From an uncultured Treponema sp. (lineage in GTDB: Bacteria; Spirochaetota; Spirochaetia; Treponematales; Treponemataceae), in assembly GCA_945877425.1 (NCBI GenBank), contig CAMCRZ010000010.1, positions 1 to 64,000 on the forward strand: DNA of 64,000 bases. The letters are read 5' to 3'. How positions within the stretch are numbered: the first letter of the stretch is position 1; every line of letters starts with the position of its first letter. Both the position numbers and the translations under genes were made by a program. Below the pieces are notes generated by a model, which was not told the origin of the DNA, ran no database searches, and saw only the letters and a list, made by a program, of their open reading frames with translations. Below, one piece after another: positions 14,006-23,230 of the stretch.

Positions 14006-16615
14006 ATGGAAAAAAAGAAAATCTGGCCTTTAGTTTTAGTTTCACTGCTTTTTTTTAGTGCAGCATTAACAGGCGGCCTTCTTGGATTAGGGTTATCCTA
14101 TACAGTTAATACTAAAAACACAGAAAACTTTACTGACTTTGAAACCGCTCTTCCTACAAAACTTCTTGATATAAACGGCGAACTTATTACTGAATTTTCC
14201 AGCGACGAAAAACGGGAAATCATTTCTTTAAAAAGTCTCCCTCCGCAAATGATTGCAGCCCTTCTTACAAGAGAAGACAGAATCTTCTACGAACACAACG
14301 GCTTTAGTGCAAAGGCTCTTTTCCGTGCTGTAATCGGTGTGCTTACTAAATCTTCCTTAGGCGGCGGTTCTACTTTGACACAGCAGATTGCCGGAACGCT
14401 TTACTGCGACAGAAGCGACTATTCCGTTAAGAGAAAGCTTAAGGAATTGTGGTGGGCTATTCAAATGGAAAGGCGCTACTCTAAAGACGAAATTCTTGAG
14501 CTTTACTTAAATAAGATTTACTTTGGCGGCGGAACTTACGGTGTAAATGCAGCAAGTAAATATTACTTTGGCCACGGTGCACGGGAAATTTCTCCTGCTG
14601 AAGCGGCTATTCTTGTTATCCAGCTTTCAAATCCTGCCTATTACAATCCTTTTGATTATCCGAACAGAGCTAAAGACAGACAGCAATACGTTCTTGCGGA
14701 AATGGTTGAATCAGGCTATCTGACTAAAGAAGAAGCTGACGAAAGTTTTGAAAATTACTGGGCAACTTTTGACTATACGAGAACAAATACTTCTGCCTAT
14801 TCCATGCGTGATGACAAGGCTCCATGGTTCAGCGAATACGTGCGGCGCAATCTTGGTGAAATGCTTTTTGGAACTGAAGACATTTACACAAGCGGCTTTA
14901 CTGTAAATACTACACTTAATCTTTCGCACCAGAAGGCTGCAGAAGAAGTTATGAGTGACTACATAGGATTTGCCAACAGAAGCTATCAGCGTACAATGTC
15001 TAATCATGAAAAAGATGCATTTAAAACTTACATTCCGCTTTCCGAACTTATAAGCCTTGTGTTTAACCTGCCTGACTTAAAGGTAAGCGATCAGCGTTCT
15101 CAGGCAATTGCATTTTCTGAATACAGCAGCACCATTAATCCTATAATTGATGTTTTTTCACTTATCGGAGGAATGGAAAACTTAAAGACTGAAGTTGTAA
15201 ATAAAGGAAATGCACTTATCAAGCAGAAAGACGAAAGGACTACTATTGAAGGCACTATGATTGCAGTAGAAAATTCTACAGGTTACATTGATGCTCTTGT
15301 AGGCGGTTCAAAATACGATCAGGAAAATCAGTTTATACGTGCGGTACAGGCTAAGCTTCAGCCTGGTTCTACTTTTAAGCCTTTGTATTATTCTGCAGCC
15401 ATAGACAGCAAGCTTCTTACAATGACTTCAATTATCAGCGATACTCCGGAAGTTTTCCATAATCAAGACGGAACTCCTTATATTCCTCAGGATTTTAAAG
15501 GTCAGTGGGAAGGTGATGTTCAGCTGTGGTATGCTCTTGCTCATTCTATGAACGTTCCTTCAATTAAGGTTCTTGATAAAATTGGATTTGATGCTGCAAT
15601 TAACAGGACTTCTTCACTTTACGGAATTCCGCAGAACGAACTGGCTGAGCGTCACTTTGAGCACATTTATCCTCTTGGTCTTGGCGTATGTTCAGTGCGT
15701 CCTATTGAAGTGGCTAAAGCTTTTGCAACTATTGAAAATAACGGAAAAGAAGTTGTGCCTTTTGCCATAAGAACTATTGAAGACAAAAATGGAAACATAA
15801 TTAAAAATCCTGAAAAAGAAATAAGAAGTTCTCAGGTTGCAAAAGGAAATAAAGCTCAGATTATAAGCGAACAGAATGCCTTTATCATGCAGGAACTTCT
15901 TAAGGAAACTGTTAGAAGCGGAACTTTGCGGTACGGCGTAAACTGGGATTCTACGACATGGACTCTTGGTGTTAAAAAAGGCAAAGGCGGACCTAATTCA
16001 AAGCTTCAGGTTACAAACGAAAACGGCTATACTTTCACAATGCCTGCTGCAGGAAAAACTGGTACTACGCAAAACTGGGCAGATGCATGGGCTGTAGGTT
16101 TTACGCCTTACTACACTGCTGTTTTCTGGTTCGGATTTGACCGTCCGGGACAGTCTCTTGGCCTTTCACTTACTGGTTCTACGTTAGCCGGTGTTGCATG
16201 GGGCGATTATATGGCAGAAGTAAATCAGGGCAAGCCTCTCAAGCAGTTCAGGGACGATATTCCTGAAGGTGTTGTAAAGCTGGAAGTTTGTTCTGTCAGC
16301 GGCGGACTTCTTACTCCTGAATGCGGCGACCATAAAATTACGGCTTACTATCTTGCAGGTACACAGCCTAAAGACAATTGCCGTGTTCATTCAACTGATT
16401 CTACATCACTTAGCATTATAAGGCTCAGGCAGGAAAAAATGCAGACAGGGCTTTCTTACTCTCTTGATGATGGCGGTGTTTCCATTCCGTCTCTTGATTT
16501 CTTAAAGAGCGATAAAACTTCTGCTGAACTTAACCTTTCTACAGTTGAGTCTGAAGAAAATTTCAACATAGAAGATAACGAAGACAATGACTTTGGAAAC
16601 TGGCTTTTAAGATAA
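14006..16615 (+). CDS. mrcA: class A penicillin-binding protein (PBP1A-type)
   Basis: 869 residues. An N-terminal transmembrane anchor (about 6-30) precedes a GT51 glycosyltransferase domain: the catalytic Glu is in TREDRIFYEHNGF (E90), then GGSTLTQQ (120-127) and ELYLNKIYFGGGTYG. The transpeptidase domain has SxxK as STFKPL (Ser455), SMN near residue 516, and KTGTT (684-688). It polymerises and cross-links peptidoglycan in the periplasm. The C-terminal 70 residues are acidic and low in complexity. The 3' end is 21 nt from a small ParB-like gene, probably on the same transcript. Confidence 0.93.
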   Translation: MEKKKIWPLVLVSLLFFSAALTGGLLGLGLSYTVNTKNTENFTDFETALPTKLLDINGELITEFSSDEKREIISLKSLPPQMIAALLTREDRIFYEHNGFSAKALFRAVIGVLTKSSLGGGSTLTQQIAGTLYCDRSDYSVKRKLKELWWAIQMERRYSKDEILELYLNKIYFGGGTYGVNAASKYYFGHGAREISPAEAAILVIQLSNPAYYNPFDYPNRAKDRQQYVLAEMVESGYLTKEEADESFENYWATFDYTRTNTSAYSMRDDKAPWFSEYVRRNLGEMLFGTEDIYTSGFTVNTTLNLSHQKAAEEVMSDYIGFANRSYQRTMSNHEKDAFKTYIPLSELISLVFNLPDLKVSDQRSQAIAFSEYSSTINPIIDVFSLIGGMENLKTEVVNKGNALIKQKDERTTIEGTMIAVENSTGYIDALVGGSKYDQENQFIRAVQAKLQPGSTFKPLYYSAAIDSKLLTMTSIISDTPEVFHNQDGTPYIPQDFKGQWEGDVQLWYALAHSMNVPSIKVLDKIGFDAAINRTSSLYGIPQNELAERHFEHIYPLGLGVCSVRPIEVAKAFATIENNGKEVVPFAIRTIEDKNGNIIKNPEKEIRSSQVAKGNKAQIISEQNAFIMQELLKETVRSGTLRYGVNWDSTTWTLGVKKGKGGPNSKLQVTNENGYTFTMPAAGKTGTTQNWADAWAVGFTPYYTAVFWFGFDRPGQSLGLSLTGSTLAGVAWGDYMAEVNQGKPLKQFRDDIPEGVVKLEVCSVSGGLLTPECGDHKITAYYLAGTQPKDNCRVHSTDSTSLSIIRLRQEKMQTGLSYSLDDGGVSIPSLDFLKSDKTSAELNLSTVESEENFNIEDNEDNDFGNWLLR

Positions 16616-16636
16616 TTTACTGAAGGTGAAGGGAAA

Positions 16637-17068
16637 ATGTTAGTAAAGATAAGTGACATTAAAGTAAAAAAAAGAGTCCGCAAAGATTTAGGTGACCTTG
16701 AACCGCTTAAAGACAGTTTACGGACTTACGGCCTTATGAATCCCATTACTCTTAACAGCGAAAATGAACTTATTGCAGGAGAAAGACGTCTTGAAGCAGC
16801 TAAGGCTATAGGCTGGGAAAACATTGATGCCAACATTATTTCAAAACCTGTAACTGAACTTAGCCAGCTTGAAATGGAGCTTGAAGAAAACAATCAGCGG
16901 AAAGAGTTTACTGATGAAGAACTTATGGAAGGCTACAACCGCCTTAAAAAATTACGCAATCCTTCTGTTTTCAGAAAAATTCTACGGTTCTTTAAAAAGC
17001 TTTTCTGTTCAATATTCAGTGCCATTGCAAGTTTCTTTAAAAAGATTTTCGGGGCAAATAAATCTTAG
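16637..17068 (+). CDS. ParB/Srx-fold domain protein with cationic amphipathic C-terminal tail
   Basis: 143 residues. The first 90 match the ParB N-terminal (Srx-like) domain: ISDIKVKKRVRKDLGDLEPL, then GLMNPITLN, and the nucleotide-binding GERRLEAAKAIGW. The helix-turn-helix and dimerisation parts of true ParB are absent. Instead the protein ends in a basic and hydrophobic stretch (about 109-143: RKILRFFKKLF, then IASFFKKIFG) that could form a membrane-binding amphipathic helix. GAAGGG precedes the ATG. Placement after PBP1A hints at a cell-envelope role; it is unlikely to be the chromosome-partition ParB. Confidence 0.7.
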   Translation: MLVKISDIKVKKRVRKDLGDLEPLKDSLRTYGLMNPITLNSENELIAGERRLEAAKAIGWENIDANIISKPVTELSQLEMELEENNQRKEFTDEELMEGYNRLKKLRNPSVFRKILRFFKKLFCSIFSAIASFFKKIFGANKS

Positions 17069-17103
17069 GCAGAAAGCAAATATTTTTTAATTACGTTTTT
17101 TGC

Positions 17104-17166
17104 AAAAAAAAGCAGGCTGAAAATAAGGGCTTTAACTTTTCCCTTGATTTTAACCTGCTGTTTTTA
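17104..17166. terminator. bidirectional intrinsic terminator between convergent genes
   Basis: Outer arms AGCAGG (17111-17116) and CCTGCT (17154-17159), with further pairing inside, are flanked by an A-run on the left and a T-run on the right. It can end both the PBP1A/ParB-like transcript and tyrS. Confidence 0.8.
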
Positions 17167-17174
17167 TTTTGTCT

Positions 17175-18419
17175 TTATTTTAAAACTATGCGGCAGAACT
17201 TTTTCTTTCCGGCTTTTAAAGTAAATTCTCCGTCTTTGTCTGCATCATTTAAAGTAAACACTTTTTTTACATCCGTAACTTTTTCTCCGTTTACAGATGC
17301 TCCACCCTGCTCTACAAGGCGGCGTGCATCACTTTTTGTAGCTGCCAACTTTGAATTAAAGAACATATCTAAAACGCCCATTCCGTTTTCAAAATCAGCT
17401 TTGTTGAATTCAGCAGTCGGCATGGAAGATTTGTCACCTTCTCCGCTAAAGGCAGCTTTTGCTCCTTCAAGTGCTTTATTTGCTTCTGCTTCTCCGTGGA
17501 TTTCTTTTGTAACTTCAAATGCAAGACGTTCTTTTGCCTTGTTAATGTCGCCGCTTACAATCTGTTCAATTTCACTTACTTCAAGGAATGTAAAAAGCAG
17601 GAAGAACTTTTTAACGTCAGCATCTGCAACATTTCGCCAATATTGGAAGAAGTCGTAAACGCTTGTTAATGCAGGATCAAGGAACACTGCACCTTTTTCC
17701 GTCTTGCCCATTTTCTTTCCGTCAGAGCGTGTAATAAGAGGGAATGTAAGGCCAAAGGCTTCGTGTTCTTTGTTAAGTTCAGTTGTACCGCCAAGCTTAC
17801 GGCGAATAAGATCAACACCGGCAGTAATGTTTCCCCACTGATCGTCACCGCCAATCTGAAGAATACAACCGTGCCTTTTATGAAGCATGTAAAAATCGTA
17901 TGCCTGCAAAAGCTGATAGTTAAATTCAATAAATGAAAGTCCACGCTCAAGACGCTGCCTGTAAGCTTCGAATGTAAGCATTTTGTTTACGCTGAAACAT
18001 GAACCTATGTCGCGAAGAAAATCAATGTAGTTTAAATCAGCAAGCCAGAATTTATTGTTGTCATTTTGAGCAAGTGTGCCGTCGAATTTTAAAAATCTGT
18101 CAAGCTGTGACTTTATTTTTTCTACGTTTGAATCAATTTCGTCGTAAGAAATCATTTTGCGCATTTCAGTTTTGCCGCTTGGGTCACCGATACGGGCAGT
18201 TCCTCCTCCAATAAGCGCAATTCCGTGGTGACCGAATTTGTTTAAATGCCGGAAAGCAAAAAACGGAACCATGTGTCCAATGTGTAAACTAGGGCCTGTA
18301 GGATCACAGCCAACGTAAAAAGTTACCGGACCTTTATCCATTCTGGCTGAAAGTTCTTCAAGATTTGAACACTGAGCAAAAAAACCACGTTCCTTTAAAG
18401 TTTCAAGTGCTTTATTCAT
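17175..18419 (-). CDS. tyrS: tyrosyl-tRNA synthetase
   Basis: 414 residues. Class Ic synthetase: FYVGCDPTGPSLHIGHMVPF contains the HIGH motif (about 47-50), YDFYMLHKRHGCILQIGGDDQ (Q-x-G-G-x-D-Q site) contacts tyrosine, and KKMGKTEKG takes the place of KMSKS. An S4-like RNA-binding domain closes the C-terminus (about 355-414: ARRLVEQGGASVNGEKV). It attaches tyrosine to tRNA-Tyr in the cytosol. AAGGA precedes ATG 18419. Full length for bacterial TyrS. Confidence 0.96.
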   Translation of the reverse strand: MNKALETLKERGFFAQCSNLEELSARMDKGPVTFYVGCDPTGPSLHIGHMVPFFAFRHLNKFGHHGIALIGGGTARIGDPSGKTEMRKMISYDEIDSNVEKIKSQLDRFLKFDGTLAQNDNNKFWLADLNYIDFLRDIGSCFSVNKMLTFEAYRQRLERGLSFIEFNYQLLQAYDFYMLHKRHGCILQIGGDDQWGNITAGVDLIRRKLGGTTELNKEHEAFGLTFPLITRSDGKKMGKTEKGAVFLDPALTSVYDFFQYWRNVADADVKKFFLLFTFLEVSEIEQIVSGDINKAKERLAFEVTKEIHGEAEANKALEGAKAAFSGEGDKSSMPTAEFNKADFENGMGVLDMFFNSKLAATKSDARRLVEQGGASVNGEKVTDVKKVFTLNDADKDGEFTLKAGKKKFCRIVLK

Positions 18420-18443
18420 TTTATATTCCTTTTAGTTTGCATA

Positions 18444-18472
18444 ATTTTAAAGCGTACACCATTCTACAACAA
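18444..18472 (-). promoter_or_regulatory. promoter for tyrS
   Basis: TTGTTG and TAAAAT with 17-nt spacing on the minus strand, leaving a leader of about 18 nt that contains the AAGGA ribosome site. Confidence 0.6.
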
Positions 18473-18536
18473 TGGTTCTGTTTAATCAATTATTATTGTC
18501 CTGCTTTAGTTTTGAACTGCCGGAAAAACAGTCCAC

Positions 18537-18565
18537 TTCATTTTATTAGAGAAAAATTCTATACT
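18537..18565 (+). promoter_or_regulatory. promoter for nadE, probably leaderless
   Basis: TTCATT and TATACT with 17-nt spacing. The -10 box ends 6 nt before ATG 18572, and no ribosome site is present. Confidence 0.5.
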
Positions 18566-18571
18566 GTCAGA

Positions 18572-20593
18572 ATGAAATACGGCTATTTTAGAACTGCTTG
18601 TGCAAGCCCTGAACTTATTGTTGCTGACTGCAATTTTAATTCAGAAAAAATAATTGACTCAATAAACAAAGCTAAAGAAAAAAAAGTTCAGCTTATTGTA
18701 TTTCCGGAATTATGTGTAACAGGTTACACTTGCGGAGATTTGTTTTTGCAGAAATCACTTTTAAAAGGTGCAGTTGACGGTTTGAAAAAAATCTGCAATG
18801 CACTCAGGGATTCAGAAATTCTTGCTGCAGTAGGACTTCCTGTAAGAAAAGACGGTGCCTTGTACAATTGTGCTGCATTTATTTTTCAAGGTGAAGTTCT
18901 TGCTTTAATTCCAAAAACGAACATTCCAAATTACAGCGAATTTTATGAAAGGCGATGGTTTACTCCTTTTAAAGATTCAGGTATAAGCTTTATAAATTTA
19001 GACGAAGATTTGCAGAACATTCCTTTCGGTACAGACATTTTAATTGAAGATGAAAAAAATCAGCTTATAAAAATTGCCTGCGAAATTTGCGAAGACGTGT
19101 GGGTGCCACTTTCTCCTTCAACAAGACACAGTTTAAAAGGTGCGTCTATTATTGCAAACTTAAGTGCCGGAAATGAAGTTGCAGGAAAAAGCGAATACCG
19201 CCGCTCTCTTGTAAAAATGCAGTCGGCAAAAAATGTGTGCGCTTATATTTATGCAAGTGCCGGTCAAAGTGAAAGTACAACTGACATGATTTTTTCTGGC
19301 CACAATCTGATTGCATTAAACGGAACTATAAAAAATGAAAGCCGCCTTTTTCACCAAAGCAGTGAACTTTTGATTGCAGATTTAGATTTGGAAAAACTTG
19401 AACAGGACAGAGTGCGTACTGTAACTTTTGCAGAATGTGCCCAGAACAATTTGTCTGAAAAAGAAAATAATTACCTTTCGCTTTTTGTTGATTTCCAGGA
19501 AAACGAAAATGATTTTTCAGAAAATGATTTTTACGATTTTATAACGCCTCACCCTTTTGTGCCTTCAGGAGAACTTGAGCAGAAGGAACGTCTTCTTTCA
19601 ATAATTGAAATGCAGTCAGAAGGTCTGGCAAAAAGGCTCCGTCATATTCACGCAAAAAGTGCAGTAATAGGTTTAAGCGGCGGACTTGATTCTACGCTGG
19701 CTCTTCTTGTAACAGCCCGTGCCTTTGACAAATGCAGTCTGGACAGAAAAAATATTTTTGCAATTACAATGCCGTGTTTTGGTACAACAGACAGAACTTA
19801 CAGAAATGCCTGCCTGCTTGCAGAAAAGACAAATTCAACTCTTAAAGAAATTGATCTGAAAAAAAGCGTAATGCAGCATTTTGAAGACATAGGACAAAAT
19901 CCGGAAGTTCATGATGTTACTTACGAAAACGGTCAGGCAAGAAGCCGCACTCTTATTTTGATGGACTATGCAAATAAAACAGGCGGAATTGTTATTGGAA
20001 CAGGTGATTTAAGCGAACTTGCTTTAGGCTGGTGCACTTACAACGGCGACCACATGAGTATGTACGGAGTTAATTCTTCCATTCCAAAAACTCTTGTGCG
20101 TTACCTTGTTTCTTATTTTGCTGAAGAAGAGCGTTCTAAAGGAAACAATGAACTTTGCGAAGTTTTGCAGGATATTCTTGCAACACCTGTAAGCCCTGAA
20201 TTGATTCCTCCAGATTCAGATGGAAAAATCAGCCAGAAAACTGAAGAGATTGTCGGTCCTTACGAACTCCATGATTTTTTCCTTTACTACGTTTTGCGCT
20301 GGGGATTTTCTCCTGAGAAAATATTTTTCCTTGCACAGAAAGCTTTTGCAGAAAAAAAAGACAGCAATGGAAATTCAGCTTACACAAATGAAGTTCTCTT
20401 AAAGTGGCTTAAAAATTTCTACAGAAGATTTTTCTCCCAGCAGTTTAAAAGAAACTGTATGCCGGACGGTGCAAAAGTGGGTACTGTAAACTTAAGTCCA
20501 AGAGGTGACTGGAGAATGCCAAGTGATGCTTCATGCCAGATGTGGATGAAAGAAATTCAAGATCTGGAAAAAATTTTAGGCAAGGAAAACTAA
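18572..20593 (+). CDS. nadE: glutamine-dependent NAD+ synthetase
   Basis: 673 residues from ATG 18572. A longer frame opens at 18365, but it runs through the divergent promoters and tyrS and adds no homologous residues. The N-terminal nitrilase-fold amidotransferase domain has the catalytic Glu in VFPELCVTGYTCGD, Lys in ALIPKTNIPNY and Cys in KIACEICEDVW. The C-terminal synthetase domain has the ATP pyrophosphatase loop GLSGGLDSTLAL and the GTGDLSELALGWCTYNGDH stretch. It makes NAD from nicotinate adenine dinucleotide using glutamine ammonia. It is followed after 1 nt by rlmJ, so the two are likely cotranscribed. Confidence 0.95.
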   Translation: MKYGYFRTACASPELIVADCNFNSEKIIDSINKAKEKKVQLIVFPELCVTGYTCGDLFLQKSLLKGAVDGLKKICNALRDSEILAAVGLPVRKDGALYNCAAFIFQGEVLALIPKTNIPNYSEFYERRWFTPFKDSGISFINLDEDLQNIPFGTDILIEDEKNQLIKIACEICEDVWVPLSPSTRHSLKGASIIANLSAGNEVAGKSEYRRSLVKMQSAKNVCAYIYASAGQSESTTDMIFSGHNLIALNGTIKNESRLFHQSSELLIADLDLEKLEQDRVRTVTFAECAQNNLSEKENNYLSLFVDFQENENDFSENDFYDFITPHPFVPSGELEQKERLLSIIEMQSEGLAKRLRHIHAKSAVIGLSGGLDSTLALLVTARAFDKCSLDRKNIFAITMPCFGTTDRTYRNACLLAEKTNSTLKEIDLKKSVMQHFEDIGQNPEVHDVTYENGQARSRTLILMDYANKTGGIVIGTGDLSELALGWCTYNGDHMSMYGVNSSIPKTLVRYLVSYFAEEERSKGNNELCEVLQDILATPVSPELIPPDSDGKISQKTEEIVGPYELHDFFLYYVLRWGFSPEKIFFLAQKAFAEKKDSNGNSAYTNEVLLKWLKNFYRRFFSQQFKRNCMPDGAKVGTVNLSPRGDWRMPSDASCQMWMKEIQDLEKILGKEN

Positions 20594-20594
20594 A

Positions 20595-21476
20595 ATGCTT
20601 AGCTACATTCACGATTATCACTGCGGAAATTTTGCTGATGTTTTAAAGCACATTTGCCTCTGCCTTATTTTAAATTCGCTGTGCAAAAAAGAAAAACCTT
20701 TTACTGTAATTGATTCACATTCTGGAAGCGGACGTTTTGACTTAACTGGAGAACACATTACTAAAACGGGAGAAGCTAAAACTGGAATTAAAAAACTTCT
20801 TTCTTACGTAAGTGAAATAAAAGAGGACAACATTCCTGAAGAAATTAAGCTTTATCTTGAAAAAGAAAATCCTTATCTGGAAAAATCTTTGTATGCCGGA
20901 AGTGCTGAACTTGAAAGACTTTTTCTGCGCAAAGGTGATGTGCTCCATTTAAATGATCTTCACCCTTCTGTTTTTGAAACTTTATCTTTAAACTCAAAAA
21001 TGCCTCTTATAAAAAAAGAAGGACTTTTTCCATGCAACGGAAAAACTTTTCTTCACAAAGAAGATGCCTTTAAAAACTTAATTTCCCTAACGCCGCCCCT
21101 TGTAAAAAGAGGACTTGTTTTCTGCGACCCTAGTTTTGAAGATGCCGAAGATTACAGAAAAGTAACTGACACTTTAAAAACTGTCCGCAAAAAATGGAAT
21201 ACTGCAGTAATTGCGCTGTGGTATCCTCTTATAAAACGAAGAAAAAATGAAACTGCCTTAATGCTTACTTCCCTTGAAGATTTTGGAAAACTTGGAAATC
21301 AAAATGTTGAAAGCCTCAGAATAGAAGTAAACTTTAAAGACCCGAATTCAATTTCCGATGATGAGGAAAAATCTCATCTTTACGGAAGCGGTTTTTACGT
21401 TATGAATCCGCCATGGCTTTTAAAAGAACAGTTTGAAACAGTAAGGAATTTTCTGCAGAAGGTTTACTTATTTTAA
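20595..21476 (+). CDS. rlmJ: RlmJ-like 23S rRNA adenine-N6 methyltransferase
   Basis: 293 residues. The start MLSYIHDYHCGNFADVLKHI is diagnostic of RlmJ, which methylates A2030 (E. coli numbering) of 23S rRNA. An S-adenosylmethionine site follows (IDSHSGSGRFDL). The catalytic motif, normally DPPYE, reads DPSFE here (VFCDPSFEDAEDY), so the second Pro and the Tyr are replaced. The Tyr to Phe change is tolerated in this enzyme class. AAGGA precedes the ATG. Its 3' end overlaps the convergent radical-SAM gene by 9 nt. Confidence 0.88.
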   Translation: MLSYIHDYHCGNFADVLKHICLCLILNSLCKKEKPFTVIDSHSGSGRFDLTGEHITKTGEAKTGIKKLLSYVSEIKEDNIPEEIKLYLEKENPYLEKSLYAGSAELERLFLRKGDVLHLNDLHPSVFETLSLNSKMPLIKKEGLFPCNGKTFLHKEDAFKNLISLTPPLVKRGLVFCDPSFEDAEDYRKVTDTLKTVRKKWNTAVIALWYPLIKRRKNETALMLTSLEDFGKLGNQNVESLRIEVNFKDPNSISDDEEKSHLYGSGFYVMNPPWLLKEQFETVRNFLQKVYLF

Positions 21477-23213
21477 AACTTTCCAGTCTGTGCCATTTTC
21501 AGAGCAAAAGACTTTTGTCTTATTTAAAAACTTTCCTGCATTTTTGTAGAAAAAATCAATGTCCTGAGAATAGCTGCTCATTAAATCATCAGGGTGATAG
21601 TGAAGCGTTACGGTTGAACTTTTTCCTGTTGCAGTACATTCACTTAAAGCACCGTGAAATTCAATCAGTTCCTGAACAAGAGAATTGTACTGCATGATTT
21701 TTTTCTCGCTTAACAATGTCTGGATAAATTCTTTCTGCAGTGATTTTGTCTGTTCAAAAGAAAAACTCCTGCACTTGCTTATTAAGTTTTTTGATGCAAG
21801 ATAATTTTTGTACTTATCTAAAAAAACGCTTGCCTTGATTTTTAAAAGATAAAGCAGGCTATTAAACCATGGAACTGCCCTGCCTTTGTTGTAAAAAGAA
21901 TCAACTGCTGCAGAAAAAACTGCTGCTTCACCAATGTCTTTTCTGGAAAAAGTTTTAGATTCAATTACATTGTAAGGCGGATTTTTCTGCCATGTAAGAC
22001 CGAGACTTTCTGCCCTTTCACCTAATTCTGTTCCAGGCAAAACGCTTAGACAGAAAAGCTCCAGATTGTTGGGATAATGCTTTAATGCAAAATCCAGGCT
22101 TTCCTTGTAACCTGCAAGAGTGTCTCCGGGCAATCCGTAAATCAAATCAAAACCAAAAGTAACGCCTGTCTGATTTAAGTAATTTATGTTTCTTGAAAAA
22201 ATCTTTTTGTTAAAAGTGCGGTTTACGTTTTTTAAAACTTCTTCACTTGAACTTTGCAGCCCGAATTGCAATGCACAGTTCAGCTCACTGAATTTTTCGG
22301 CAAGTTCCATATCAATAAATTCTGCACGGGCTTCAAAATAAAAAAATAAATCAGGAGAATGTTTTTTTATAAGATCTAAAATTTCAACGGCATATTTTTT
22401 GTTTGCATTGTAAGTAGGATCCAAAACGAACACCTGGGAAATGCCTGATTTTTCAAAAGCAATAAGTTCTTTTTTTATGCGCTCAAGAGGAAAATGCTTT
22501 ACAACTTTTTCGCCTTTACTTTCGTAGCAATAGCTGCATTTAAAAGGACAGCCTCTGCTAAGTTCCCACAATGCACCGCCATATTTTTTTAAGTTTACAG
22601 TTCCATCTAAATATGGAGAAGAAAGATTTTCCAGAGAAGGATTTTCGCTTCTTGCAATTTCAGTTAAACTTTGAAAATTATTTTCTGCGCCTTCATTAAA
22701 AAAATAAACACCCTTGATTTTAATTTGTGAATAAGGAATTTTTTTTATAAAAACATTTTCCAAAAGTTCAGGGACACTTACTTCACCAGCACCGCAAACA
22801 AGAAAATCAAAATGCGCAAAGTTAAATGGATTTGCCGTAACTTCCGGACCGCCTGCAACAGTTAAAATGTCAGGATAAAAATCTTTTAAAATAAGTGAAA
22901 GTTTTTCAAGAACATTTCTGTTCCAGACATAAACGCTGAAACTCAATGCATTAAGTTCCGGAAATTTATTTTTAATGTCTTCTGCAATTTTTTTCAGTTT
23001 ACAGTCAGCATCTGTGCAAGATTTATTTTCTGCACTTTCTGCATCAGATGGAAAATTTAAATCTTCAAGAGAAAAATCATAAAGATAAGATTTAAAATCA
23101 TTTCCAGTAAGCAGGGAATTTTTTATTGCAGAAGAAATGCAGGCTGCACCAAGAGGAAGTGCCTGTGGAGAAGTTTCAACTAAAGCTGTAAGGCATAAAA
23201 CGCTATAACTCAT
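21468..23213 (-). CDS. B12-binding-domain radical SAM protein
   Basis: 581 residues. The N-terminal cobalamin-binding-type domain (about 1-170) contains ALSFSVYVWNRN and TVAGGPEVTANPFNF but no clear DxHxxG, so cobalamin may bind base-off without His, or not at all. The radical SAM core has the 4Fe-4S motif CPFKCSYCY, then the typical GLQSSSEEVLKNVNRTF and FDLIYGLPGD. The C-terminal 200 residues are family-specific, possibly the DUF4080 arrangement. The substrate is unknown. It begins 17 nt after EF-G and is probably in the same transcript. Confidence 0.85.
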   Translation of the reverse strand: MSYSVLCLTALVETSPQALPLGAACISSAIKNSLLTGNDFKSYLYDFSLEDLNFPSDAESAENKSCTDADCKLKKIAEDIKNKFPELNALSFSVYVWNRNVLEKLSLILKDFYPDILTVAGGPEVTANPFNFAHFDFLVCGAGEVSVPELLENVFIKKIPYSQIKIKGVYFFNEGAENNFQSLTEIARSENPSLENLSSPYLDGTVNLKKYGGALWELSRGCPFKCSYCYESKGEKVVKHFPLERIKKELIAFEKSGISQVFVLDPTYNANKKYAVEILDLIKKHSPDLFFYFEARAEFIDMELAEKFSELNCALQFGLQSSSEEVLKNVNRTFNKKIFSRNINYLNQTGVTFGFDLIYGLPGDTLAGYKESLDFALKHYPNNLELFCLSVLPGTELGERAESLGLTWQKNPPYNVIESKTFSRKDIGEAAVFSAAVDSFYNKGRAVPWFNSLLYLLKIKASVFLDKYKNYLASKNLISKCRSFSFEQTKSLQKEFIQTLLSEKKIMQYNSLVQELIEFHGALSECTATGKSSTVTLHYHPDDLMSSYSQDIDFFYKNAGKFLNKTKVFCSENGTDWKVLK

Positions 23214-23230
23214 AAAGGCACTTCTTTTTA

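Noticed and set aside
16637..17068. Chromosome partition ParB
   Set aside because: It lacks the helix-turn-helix and dimerisation domains, and no ParA gene or parS-like repeat was seen.
18365..18571. N-terminal extension of nadE
   Set aside because: It would cross the tyrS start and both promoters, and the added residues do not resemble the nitrilase domain.
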